Below, piece by piece: positions 23,121 to 33,069 of a stretch of DNA of 64,000 bases. The notes below the pieces were generated by a model. That model saw nothing but the letters and a program-made list of their open reading frames with translations, searched no databases and was not told where the DNA came from. Position 1 is the stretch's first letter, and each line of letters opens with the position of its first letter. The position numbers and the translations under genes are program-made. The stretch comes from Isoetes taiwanensis (lineage: Eukaryota; Streptophyta; Lycopodiopsida; Isoetales; Isoetaceae): the NCBI GenBank assembly GCA_021234155.1, contig JAJEKV010000052.1, positions 3,032,254 to 3,096,253 on the forward strand, in the 5' to 3' direction.

Positions 23121-23140
23121 CTTCCAACTACTTCCAACTA
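23121..23140 (+). repeat. Exact 10-bp tandem duplication, frame-breaking
   Basis: CTTCCAACTA is doubled. The duplicated form runs into TAG at 23146-23148. A single copy would stay open to the CGT|GTAAG donor at 23158. Confidence 0.9.
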
Positions 23141-23189
23141 GCTTTTAGGCATGGACGTGTAAGATAACTTTCTTCTCCAAGTTCTTTGA

Positions 23190-23203
23190 CCATGCGCGCA
23201 TAG
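23190..23203. repeat. Variant palindrome in intron 3
   Basis: CCATGCGCGCATAG, one base from the consensus, lies in the short intron between 23159 and about 23248. Confidence 0.9.
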
Positions 23204-23730
23204 CCATTGAGTTTTCTTACCTTTATTTCTTTCTTGTCCCTTTTTAGGTCTGGGAACTTCAAGAAATTTTTTTTTGATATGTTTGCTGAGGGTACACTGA
23301 AATCTAAAGGGAAGGTGAAGGATCCAAAAAGAAAAAAAAAAATGAACCTGCAAAACAGAAGGACATGGGTATCATGGTTTGGAGGGAAATGCAAGGTCTA
23401 AGAAATACAGAAAAAGTTTGTGAGGTGCTGCAGAAGGTGGTGAATGGCCACTTTAGCTTGGAAGAAATGCAGGGTGAATTCAAACAGTAAGTTCTTGCTA
23501 GTTCTCGCTGGTAGTTTACGTTCCCGAGTTTTTTAACACTCCTTACTTTTGCAGCCAAAAGGATTGTGCACTCTGTCAGCAGCACTCATGGTTCACCTTA
23601 ACTGTGACACCTGGGAAAAAGTTAAAGAATTATACCCTACATGGTCGTCGGATGAAAAGATAAACCAATACGCTTCAAATTTTACAAACTGGGTAAATTT
23701 TGTTGTTCCCCTACTTATCTTGTTGTGTGC

Positions 23731-24013
23731 CTATGCACGCATAGCACTACAAGAAGTCCGTTACTGTGGTGCTATGCGCGCATAGGCTGACACTTCGAAC
23801 TTTTGTTTTTTTCTTCTTGCTGTAAGTTGTTTTCTTGTTGTGTGGCTATGCGCGCATAGCATTACGAGAAGTCCATTACTGTGGTGCTATGCGCGCATAG
23901 GCTAACACTTGGAACCTTTGTTTTTTCTTCTTACCAAGGCTGTTTTCTTGTTGTATGTCTATGTGCGCATAGCACCAAAAGAAGTCCGTTACTATGTTGC
24001 TATGCGCGCATAG
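23731..24013. repeat. Palindrome array C, three 41-bp pairs in intron 5
   Basis: Pairs start at 23731/23772, 23846/23887 and 23959/24000, each exactly 41 bp apart. The intra-pair spacer resembles AGAAGTCCGTTACTGTGGTG. The pair unit recurs at 115 and 113 bp. The first member of pairs 1 and 3 is a one-base variant (CTATGCACGCATAG, CTATGTGCGCATAG). Confidence 0.95.
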
Positions 24014-24429
24014 GAAGACATTTTGAACTTTCGTCTTCTTGTTTGTACTAAAGCTGTGTTCTGTGGTTTTAGAAAAAGAAGGACCCGATGCCGCCAGGGT
24101 TTCTTAACATGATTAGACTTGCTAAGGAAGAGCGCGCCAAGCTTAAGAAGAAGGAAGAAGCTGAGCAAAGTTTTGTACCAACAGAATTTGAAAGGTTTGA
24201 CATGTTTGGCCAGAATTGTTTATACCAGATATATCATGGAAATTGTGTCAAACTTGACCATACGTTGAAACCTGGCAATTATTCGTTATGTATTGCTGAT
24301 ATTCCTTATGGATTCAAGCTACCTGATAGTCGTGGAGACGATTCTCCATTTACTTATGCTGAATTTGATTCTTTCTTGAGACGTTTCGTCAAAATAAATA
24401 CTGCACCTTTGGTAAGTTATTTCTTTTTG

Positions 24430-24443
24430 CTATGCGCGCATAG
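24430..24443. repeat. Palindrome in intron 6
   Basis: A single exact CTATGCGCGCATAG fills much of the 62-bp intron 24412-24473. Confidence 0.95.
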
Positions 24444-25208
24444 CACACAATAACTCATTGGTTGCGGTTGCAGGTTGAAGATGAATGTAAGAGGAAATGG
24501 CGGTGGTGCAAGGCTTGTAAATGTTTGGGAACAGATGCACATTGGTTACCACAGCATTGGTGGGCAGAGAAGCATTTTGCACTATAATACTGCTGGCATG
24601 GACTTGCGTAATGCGTTTCAATTCCCAGCTGTCATTCATAAATTAACAGACCCAGTACACCAGGATCGTGTAGTCAATCCTTATCAGAAGCCTCAATAGC
24701 TCATTAATACCCTTTTAGAGATGTTTTCACAGCCAGGTGACTGGGTCGTCGTTGCCTTCTCAGGGTCAGGGACCACCTTGGCTTGTGCTTTAAAAAAGGG
24801 TCGCAACTGCCTTGCAATTGATTTTGATAAGGATTCTGTGGTATATATAAAATCCAGAATAAGTTCTCTGCACAGCCTGCCAGATGAAAAGCAGGAGGTT
24901 GGCCTTAAGGATAAGGATGGTAATCCCGCAGCTTCAAGCTCAGAGCCTTTGCCGCCACTCACCGGGAACACCAACGATCCGGCCGAGTTCGTTGAGCTTG
25001 TTCCTGTGGAAGAGATTCAAAAGGTTGTGGAAGAGAATGATGCCTCAGACACTGAGGAAGTTAATCCTGATAGCTCTACTACGGTTCTCCCTCCTCCAGA
25101 TTCTGATGATGAACTTCCTCACAAGGAAACTCTTCTTGATATATAATGTGTGCTAAAAAAATGAAATTTGTTTATGTGCCTATATTATTGTATTACATTA
25201 TTGAAATA

Positions 25209-28140
25209 CTAGTAACGGTGCCCAGCGTTGCTGGGATAAGTTCAAAGCCTGTAGATGTTGTACCCGCAATGAGAAAAGGTGCAGTAATAATCCAACTTTT
25301 GTAACTTTCTATTATAAGAAAAAAAAATTCAATTAACGTCGTCTAAAAGAAATCTAGCTCAAACATGGACCATTCAGCAAGTGTAGACATCACCTTCCTT
25401 TAAATTTACATGATCTAGCATTTTTGGATGGACAGACCTGCAAAGCAACCAACACTAATGATGTGCATTGTAAAAACACATGTATCATATTTTGCCTGCA
25501 TTATTGGTATAGCAATTGATCTCATGTATACGGCTTGATGAATTCTCAAAAGTTTCTGTCATCTATAAACGAAATACCTTTACATCCCTTTTGATTGATC
25601 ATGGCAGAAATTGATATAACACAATTGGTTACAACTTTCTTTAAATTGATATTGGTAAAGTAAAACTATTATAACTTCATTTATAGTTCAAACGTAGATT
25701 ATTCAGCAAAAGTAGATGTCAATTTCTTTTGAAATAACCTAACTGGTTTATTCCTAGCACTTTTGGATGGACAGATCTCGCAAAGCCGCCAACACTAATG
25801 GAGCGTCGATTGTAATATACAAATATGGAATGTTCTTTGCAAATGAACACGCCCATGTCACCTCTAGCGTGAATCCTAGTTAATATTCACGAATTTGGAA
25901 GCGGGGCAAACTTGCTCTAAGCGTGAATTCTAGTTAATATTTAGGAGGGCGGGAAGAGGGGCAAACTTGCAAAAAAAGAACATGGTAGACTATGTTGGAT
26001 ATCGGAGGAAAACATATTTTTAAACAGAGACTTAGGTGTAACAATTGTCCCGCATTTCCAAGACAAACCGGATCTTTGCTTGAGAAAACCCACAAACATA
26101 AATGTTGCTCCATCATTCAGTTCACAATTGGTTCTTTGCTTGTGCACCTCTAAGGTTTGCAAACCTGTTTTTGCACAGGTTGCATGGCTTCATGTAGGTG
26201 TAAGTCTAGCTGCCGTCATGATTCTCGTAAATTCATTCTCACGCAAAAATTAGCAAGATATAATGGAAAAGCTTATTAGACTCCCAAGCGATGCATGCTT
26301 GAGATGAAATTAGATGTGCAATGACAAAGCAGATAGTTCATTCTAACATAACATATGTTGTTAATACGTTTTCAAATTGATTGCAATATTAAGTCGATTG
26401 AGTGAGTGATGCGGATAGGCTCGCGACAAATAAAGCGAAGCGTTTTGTAGTAGTAAGTGTTATGTAGCCTTTACTTGATGGCATAGGGACAACATTGCAA
26501 GCGTGCCAAGCTATTCAAAGATGGCATTTTTCGAAAAAGGTAGAGACCACATTGTTGAATAAATTATCTCAAGTGGTGTGTCCCTTTGTAGCAAGCTCCA
26601 CTTATAATCTCAGAAGATGCATAATAACTCTTCAAACTATGGAAACAGAATTAAGTTGCATAAGTTTACGAATCCATGAGAAGGGCAAGACTGTATGTAG
26701 AGGATCATAGTGGAACATCATAGTTAGCTAGTTGCAAAGATATAAACAAGCTCCTCCTTGAGTGAATGAAGAGAGAGATAGAGCTTGAGGTGGTTTGGCA
26801 AGAAAAAAATGGAATGGGGATTACAATTTGCTAAAATATAGCCAATAATATCTTCATAAAATTAACTACCCGACAGAAAAAACGAAAATTTTCAGAGAAA
26901 ATTTAACTACCCGACAGAACAGAGATACTTGAATCCCTGAGAATGTAAAATAGAGGCCATGGCATAAGATAGCATTCAAACTTTGGCCCTTCAAATAAGC
27001 GTATAAAAAGACCTCGAGTTCTTCATACAATTCTCGTATCACTTACTCATGGTTAAGAATGATATTGTTGGCGGAGAGAAGATCGGTTTACCAACGTGAA
27101 ATACCGGATTTTGTTGTTGTTTACGCACATAATCTCGCAAAAGAAAAACACAGCTCGGTTAGCCATCTTGCCAAGCATGGGCAAATCCGAATATAGAAAT
27201 TATCTCCGCATCTTCATGTTTCCCAAAAGCTCCGAGAAAATGTAAGATGGAAAATGCACATAATCTACGCAAAAGAAAAAAACAGCTTCGGTTGGCCATT
27301 TTTTGGCAGATAGCTTAAATCATTTAATTACGAGAGCATCCTAAGCTCGGATGGATCACAGAGATGAACGAAATACTACGGCGGTGAAGCCCTTGTACAA
27401 AACAAAATCCGGGAAAAAACAATTTCGGTTGGCCATTTTTGCGAGATAGCTTAAATCACTTAATTATCGAGCATAGATGGGCCTAAATACTACAGCAGAT
27501 GAAGCCCTTATACAAAACAAAATCCGTGAAGTAAAGGAGCTTACAATGCAAAGAATACCAGGATGGGTTATAATGTAAACGTATCCAAGCATGTCCGGTC
27601 ATGCCAGGGTGTTACCGTTACATTCTCAAGCATCCAAAACTGACCCTTTACAGCCTCTTGAAGAATTTCTTTTGGTGACCATAATTCAGAATAGTCCATA
27701 GCTTCCCGAAGAAAAACTCTACCTGGCTTTTATCGATGTGCAAGCCTGCATATTCTGCGCCATAGCCCTTTGAAAAATCAAGCCTCCAGCTATTGTATCT
27801 GATGGGTTCCTTGAGCTACTAAATCCAGTTGATCAGACCTTCCTGCACCTTTGAATGATGCGGTTGTATAAACAGATGCATGGCAACCTCGGATGTTATT
27901 GAGTACAACCGCTGTGAATGAAGAGTCGCTTCCCACCTGTTTCCTTCTTACGCCAGACTTGTCCCAGGTTCCCATAAAAGAATGGCCTCCCCTAGACGGG
28001 ACAGCCATGGCCCGATATCTCAGCCTAACCCTAAACGTGCCATTATCTTGGCCTTTGGATGCGATGCGATGGAGAACTTAGGCCGTCGATTAGGGCTAGG
28101 GTTTCATTCACGACATACAATATAACTTTATAATATAGGA
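25209..28140 (-). mobile_element. Helitron D, non-autonomous, nested in the transposon
   Basis: On the minus strand it starts TCCTATATTATAAAG at 28140 (preceded by A) and ends with GCCCAGC-AAC-GCTGGGC, ACCGTTA and CTAG at 25212-25209, followed by T. It sits about 60 bp beyond the methyltransferase stop codon, between that gene and the right end of the larger transposon. The 2.9 kb contain no Rep/helicase frame. Internal ~140-bp units around TTCGGTTGGCCATTTTT and GATAGCTTAAATCA repeat near 27285-27400 and 27420-27530, and a diverged pair around TTTTGGATGGACAGA occurs at about 25420 and 25765. Confidence 0.85.
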
Positions 28141-28152
28141 TAACTTTGTTGT

Positions 28153-28166
28153 CTATGCGCGCATAG
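28153..28166. repeat. Rightmost CTATGCGCGCATAG palindrome
   Basis: An exact copy between Helitron D and the right terminal repeat, so the transposon has palindromes near both ends. Confidence 0.95.
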
Positions 28167-28363
28167 ACTTCCTTCCTTCCCTTTGTATTTTGTTTCGTAA
28201 GAAAGTGCATTTTCTTAGTGTGTCTTAACACAAAATCTGTCGCCCGCTTTTAAAATGGCCATATTTGGAATGCAACTTTTTTTTTATAGTTGTTTTTTTT
28301 TTTAATGGTCAAAACTGCCGAATTTACGTTTTTTGGAAAAAGGAATCTGCAATTGCACCACAG

Positions 28364-28394
28364 GTCATTAGTGCGTTTGCACCGTCACCTTGTT
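28364..28394 (-). repeat. Right 31-bp terminal inverted repeat
   Basis: Exact reverse complement of 16463-16493, followed by GGAT (28395-28398). The host sequence without the element would read ...TATACAAGGATGTGCATG.... Confidence 0.95.
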
Positions 28395-28451
28395 GGATGT
28401 GCATGAACAAGTTGATGAAGGATAAATTTTCTGCTAGGTATTTAGCATGAA

Positions 28452-28505
28452 TTGTATATAATGGGCTACCTTTAGATATTTTAGAAGGTAGCCCATTATG
28501 TACAA
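28452..28505. repeat. 21-bp foldback with 12-nt loop
   Basis: The arm 28452-28472 (core ATAATGGGCTACCTT) pairs with 28485-28505 at 20 of 21 positions. It begins 57 bp outside the right end of the large transposon, in its host sequence. It could be a small foldback element or a hairpin RNA source; no target duplication was seen. Confidence 0.8.
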
Positions 28506-29407
28506 CTCAGGTTGTTCTTGATAGCGAAGTTCATGTTTAGTCTTTCTAAATAATGAACTAAGAAGACATAAAAAACCATGTCAACGCTATACGATAAATA
28601 TAGTAGATCAACAGACTTCGACTTTTGAAGGCAGATGGACGTTAATTGCATTTGAATGGTAGCTCATTCCTCGATTCTCTGCAAAGAAACTTATGCTTTT
28701 GAAATTGCGGATTCAGATGATCTTTGAGGGTAAGGTATTCTGAAGTGTCGTGAGTTTAGAGTTGTTTAAATGCAGATGTTGATGTTTTTAGACGCTCCAC
28801 TATAAACAAAATAGAAATAGGGTTGTCTTTATTCCCTGGCGACTATTCCTATGACGACACGTGGCATTAGCCAACATTCTAGAATGGAAGTTGGGTTCGT
28901 TCATTCCGTAAGACTGGCTGCACAGGTTAGATTTAAAGTTCTTCTCTTTCCCACTGCCAGTCCATTAGGGTTCTACAAGCTCTGCCGCCTCTAGTCTTCA
29001 TGTTGATCACAACGTTCAAATAAAGGGTTCTTAATTTTTCATCCAACTATGGGGTTCTTTGTTCTTTGCAGGTAAAACTCCGTCGAATCGACTTCTAGAA
29101 CATTGTTTTAGCAAGATTCGAGCTTCGTGTCTGCAGATCCCGGTAAATTTAAACTGCTTTGTTCTTCTACAGGTTTTCTTTGCAGGTTCGCAGAGTTGTA
29201 CTTCGTAGGTCCTCTACTTAACCGCTTAGCTCGTTGCAGATAAAGTGTGCAAGATCTTTACGTGTAAACCTTTATTTTTGCCAAATCTTTGCAAATAAGC
29301 TAAATCTGAGATTTGTTCTTGCTTTTATTTTTACTGTATGTCCCCTATTTCTATTTTGCAGGGGAATGGATGTTGGTCCTCCATTCCTGGTTTTGCAGGT
29401 CACCCGT
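28506..29407. other. No gene seen
   Basis: Mixed sequence with several pyrimidine-rich stretches ending in GCAG (near 29069, 29185, 29361) that look like splice acceptors, but no credible coding frame joins them. Confidence 0.4.
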
Positions 29408-29924
29408 TGTCATGAACCTACGCAAAAACAAAGAAAATAAATAGAAAATACGTAAGAAATAGGAGGAAATATGCCAAGATCGGTGAAGAATCTAAGATAT
29501 GCATAAGAATCAAGAGTACAATGGCCTGAAGGCAAGCAGGAATACGAGACAGATGCCTAGAGCGATCAAGATTGGCATTGAACCGGAATGGTTCGATAAG
29601 AAGGAAGTGCCTCCTTATATATCTAGGCCAATTGTCAGGATCGCGCCATTCTAATGGATGAGATCACACCAAGCGTTGCGCATGCATGTAGGTTCTAGAA
29701 TATTCTAGAACCTCCTAGAAACAGCCCCGCGTATGAGGAAGATGTGAGGAAATGTCTTCAACAAGTATTGATAGCGCACTTGGCAAAGGTTTGTGATTTG
29801 CAACTAGAAGGTCGCAAGTTCAACTCTTGTCTTGTGCAACTACCCTTGTGCATCCGTGTGACGACCATCTTTTGTACATACGAGTATAATATTCATATGA
29901 TACGAATATTCTATGGTCGTCACA
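29408..29924 (-). mobile_element. Probable 3' LTR of a Ty3/gypsy element
   Basis: On the minus strand it starts TGTGACGACCATAGAATATT at 29924, directly after a purine tract (GTAGGAGGGGGATGG), and could end ...TTCATGACA at 29408 (TG...CA). The start is supported by the adjacent polypurine tract and the pol fragment; the far end is a guess because no second LTR is present. Confidence 0.5.
29768..29840 (+). repeat. tRNA-like sequence, SINE-type head or tRNA relic
   Basis: TAGCGCACTTGG fits an A box and GTCGCAAGTTCAACTCTTG a B box/T-arm, about 36 bp apart. The acceptor stem does not close convincingly, so this is a tRNA-derived relic rather than a functional tRNA gene. Confidence 0.4.
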
Positions 29925-30011
29925 CCATCCCCCTCCTACGACGGCCAGGTTTTCACACCATCCCCCTCCTCCTCAGAGCTGGGGCCGGAGTACTCAAACT
30001 TGGTTTATCTG

Positions 30012-30440
30012 GGTAACGTTACTGAAATCTCCACAATTTTATCAGGAGCATTAGTCAGATTCTCGGCAGGCTCCCAGGTTCTATCACTTGGTGAGTAACC
30101 TTCCCAATCGATAAAGTAATACAATCGATGACGAAAAAACTTGGAGTCCAGAATCTCTCGAACCTCGAACTATATGACGGCATTGTCTCGGGCTGCAAAT
30201 CAATAGGACAATCGTATAGACGATGCTCTGGAATCTTGTTGGCCTTGATTTTGTCAAAAACATCAGAGAAGTCGCGATATTTATGTGGAATCATTGGAGC
30301 AGACTTCACCGGTGCAGAGCTAGCCGATGGATGAGCCTGGATTGCAAATACTGAACTTAGATCTTGCCTTCCAGATTTAATAAACTCGTGAAGTGAAATC
30401 TTCGAGATATGAAACTGAGGACGTGAAGAAGCCTCTACAG
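30012..30440 (-). pseudogene. Gypsy pol remnant: RT start fused to chromodomain
   Basis: Reading on the minus strand from about 30440, SGRQDLSSVFAIQ leads to YRDFSDVFDKIKANKIPEHR and YDCPIDLQPETMPSYSSRF, the well-known start of Ty3/gypsy reverse transcriptase. The reading then passes in another frame straight into REILDSKFFRHRLYYFIDWE and GYSPSDRTWEPAENL, a chromodomain that normally sits at the end of integrase. The whole RT core, RNase H and integrase are missing, so this is an internal deletion of a chromovirus-type element. A stop (TAA) ends the chromodomain at about 30014, shortly before the LTR. Confidence 0.8.
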
Positions 30441-30444
30441 AAGC

Positions 30445-30640
30445 ATGAGCAGAGCAAGAGCAAGAGTAGGAGCAGGAACTAGAGCAGGAGCAACTGGAAC
30501 AGGAACTAGAGCACGAACTGGAGCAAGAACTGGAGTTGAATCAGGACATGGAGCAAAACCAGGAACAACAAGGGCGAAATCAGGAGCCCACGATACTGCA
30601 TGGACTGAAGTAGATGTTGGTGCAGAGGCCTGAACTGTAG
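30445..30640 (+). repeat. GAGCARGARCWGGA-type minisatellite
   Basis: Irregular tandem units of about 12-18 bp rich in GAGCAAGA/GGAACTAGAGC. It is purine-rich and probably noncoding. Confidence 0.7.
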
Positions 30641-31121
30641 ATAGACTGGAACTAGAGTTAGAACTAGCAACTAGCTACAAGAATACAAAAAAAAACGGTT
30701 GCAGTAGTTTTTTCAGTCCATTAACCGCAACATTTAGTAGTGAGAAGACAAAATAAATAATAATTACAAAGGGCAAAATCAATGGGGCAACCAGAAAAGC
30801 TATGGCTAAACCATCTAGATATGGCAGTTGTGTTTGGCAAGGTGGTGTATTTTCTTATGGTTCCTTTGTAATTTTGTTTATTACTTTTAATGTGACTATT
30901 CTTTACCATCAATTTAACATGTTTCAGATTTTAGTTTAATGCATTTGGGGTTGTTTCTTCACAGGCTTGGTCTTCTTCTTTTCTACATGCATGGCATTCC
31001 CTAATCTTCTTCTCTTTCCACTCTACAAACGAAGAACAAGAAAGCTAATATGTAGGAGATAGACCATAATCATAATATGTAGGGCCATAATCATAATCTC
31101 TATCAGCTTTTTATGAGTGTA

Positions 31122-31385
31122 TCTTATATTATAATGTTTTGCTGTAATTCTTGGATCCAGCCCTAGATTGGATGGCTGAGATCCATCTTAGTAATTTCGA
31201 CGGTCAGGATTTTTAGGGCGATTTTTAGGGCTTGCCCGCAATAGAACTCCCTGCTGAAGGGAGCGTTACAAGCAGATGCAATCCGATGGTCAGATCCAAC
31301 CCATCAGGTTCAGCCCCCCTCTTCTGTGCAGGGTTTTGTTGGGCGTCCCCGCGCTCTAGCTATAGCGTTGCTGGGCGTAAGTTGA
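31122..31385 (+). mobile_element. Helitron-type 5' end F1
   Basis: It starts TCTTATATTATAATGTTTTG at 31122, preceded by A. Its first ~265 bp match, in reverse complement, the segment ending at 39900 (with a 600-bp interruption there). No matching 3' hairpin plus CTAG was found downstream on this strand. Confidence 0.7.
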
Positions 31386-32826
31386 GATCCTATAAATGTT
31401 TTGGGCCACAATGAAAAAAGCATGGCCAAAATATGCTCGCTCTGTAATTCTTATCTTTGTAATTTTCTTATTTTATTTGATATAGGAAATTGCCCACCTT
31501 TGATGGAAGTTTCGTGTATGTTGCGTATATCTTTGAACTTTTAGATATGTTGCCCCCAAAATAACTGCTGACCAAAACAACTTGAAAACTTATGATCCTC
31601 TTCAAGCTTTGTTGATGTTCTGCAGTTGTTCTGCAAGGAATAGCAATAGCTTGCCTCGGACTGTGCAATATACAAAAAAATCGCAGCTAAAAGTTTTAAA
31701 TTCCTCATGAAAGTATCTTGTTCTATTTCGAAAGAGGCCACAGTTTCTTCTGTAGGCAATGTCAACTGCAATGAAGGTTCACAACAATGACTTCTGCAGC
31801 TCGATTCTTCCTATCCCTACCTTTGCCATCTCCTGCCAAATTCGACTCTTGGTTATCCCAATTCGACGTTCTCCAGATTCGTCTACCAAATCAATCATTG
31901 TTTCTTGCACATGTTCGTTGCTTTCTGCTCATTTTATAACTCCTTTTGCACCAACCTCACTGCCACGTCATTCCCCTTCTACCCCTTCCCACCTCCCTTT
32001 TTTTAAATAACACACATTTTAAATTATTCTGCAACCAACAAATGCTAGATGACCATTTCTAACACTCCCTTTTTAGCCACCAATTGTCCTCCAGATGATG
32101 CCAATGGCATTTCTAAATTCGACATGCTTCTTTTCATTCAATGCTTTGTCAAAATGTCTGCTTCTTATAGATATATATTGCAAATCATTCTCTCTTTTGG
32201 CTACTACTATTGTAGATAGTTTGGCTATATTGTAGATATTTGCCCACCTTCGGTGGGCAGTCCATATGGTTGTAGGTGAGAATGTGTGCGGGTCGTCCAA
32301 TTTCATCCAGTACATATCGATAAGTCATACTAAAATTCCATTGTTGTGCCATCCATCCATTTATTCCATTGTTGTTCCAACCATCTATTTATTTGATGAT
32401 TTATGGGAATTCTTATACAGCTTTGATGTAATTCTAAGTTGTTTGGTGTTGCTTCAGTGTTGTATTTAAGTGAGGAAGTATTATGCACATTTCAATGGGA
32501 GATTACAATAATATTTTCTGTCTTATAGAGGCTAGAGTTTAATTGTTTAGAGCTACACATAGGACCATCTCATTGCTGTTTTTGTAGCACTTCTCCTTTG
32601 AGAATATTAATGAGCTCACAAAGGAGGCTCACTTATAACTTCATACAGGCATGTATACCTACACCTATATATGTAATAAGGTGAACCAAGTGATGTCATT
32701 CGCCTACTATTTAAAATATCAATCATCAATAATATCAATCATCAATTGAAATTACAGCCTTACACTGAATTAGTTAATGCAGCAAGATTTAATATTTCTT
32801 CTGATGATTGAATATTTAGATCTATG

Positions 32827-32877
32827 TTGCCCTTTTGCAACATAGATCTAGAGCAGGATGGACGGTTTCCAGATGCG
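32827..32877 (+). repeat. 51-bp direct repeat, copy 1
   Basis: Begins TTGCCCTTTTGCA and ends TTTCCAGATGCG. It matches 34455-34505 at 49 of 51 positions. The two copies bracket the methylthioribose kinase fragment. Confidence 0.9.
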
Positions 32878-33069
32878 GTTTCTCAGCTACGGCTTTTAGG
32901 ATCCATATTTTATAGTCCTGTACTTACAAAAGTAAAAGAGAATTTTATCAGAAGAATGAAGACTCGAACAACTATCTTGATAGGCAGTAAAAATTTAGGC
33001 AAACATTAACCCAACTGAATCTGGTCCAACAATATTGAACATATAACCCTCTTGGGTCAAAGTACACTA

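Larger units (their letters stand above)
21015..25146 (+). pseudogene. ParB-like domain plus DNA methyltransferase gene
   Basis: Exons read as: 21015-21028 (ATG, then donor GTACGT), 21584-22031, 22106-23158, about 23249-23489, 23555-23692, 24073-24411 and 24474-25146. Order of parts: a basic K/R-rich N-terminus; an acidic/basic linker; a ParB-like domain with YFVLGGTHSFKARRQ and FVYVGVTDSEAKLL; a helical region; motif IV (YSLCIADIPYGFKL); then NPYQKPQ and motif I (VVVAFSGSGTTLACAL, GRNCLAIDFD); and an acidic tail. Motif IV before motif I is the permuted order found in many DNA N4-cytosine/N6-adenine amino-methyltransferases. The gene is broken: exact tandem duplications of 23 bp (22193-22238) and 10 bp (23121-23140) shift the frame, TAG interrupts at 24697-24699, and frames also change around the T/A runs near 23270-23340 and near 24585. 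Likely role when intact: modifying or marking element DNA in the nucleus (inferred). Confidence 0.65.
16463..28394. mobile_element. DUF7869/ParB-methyltransferase transposon
   Basis: The element begins AACAAGGTGACGGTGCAAAC at 16463 and ends with the exact reverse complement at 28394. The perfect inverted match runs 31 bp (16463-16493 and 28364-28394). GGAT flanks both sides (16459-16462 and 28395-28398), giving a 4-bp target duplication. Total length is 11,932 bp, or 9,000 bp without the nested Helitron D (25209-28140). Contents in order: left end with a subterminal hairpin; two palindromes; DUF7869-type gene (minus); a shared 5' region; ParB-methyltransferase gene (plus); Helitron D; one palindrome; right end. 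I cannot name an established superfamily with this combination. Transposition itself is clear from the termini; which protein performs it is inferred. Confidence 0.9.

Noticed and set aside
29768-29840. Functional tRNA gene
   Set aside because: The acceptor stem and anticodon stem do not pair well; only the internal promoter boxes are convincing.
31361-31377. CTAGCTATAGCGTTGCTGGGC near 31357 as a minus-strand Helitron 3' end
   Set aside because: Only one hairpin arm is present, and the same stretch aligns with ordinary internal sequence of F2 near 39050-39070.
32241-32259. TGCCCAC-CTTCG-GTGGGCA hairpin as a Helitron 3' end for F1
   Set aside because: No CTRR follows within about 15 nt and the loop differs from the family's AAC.
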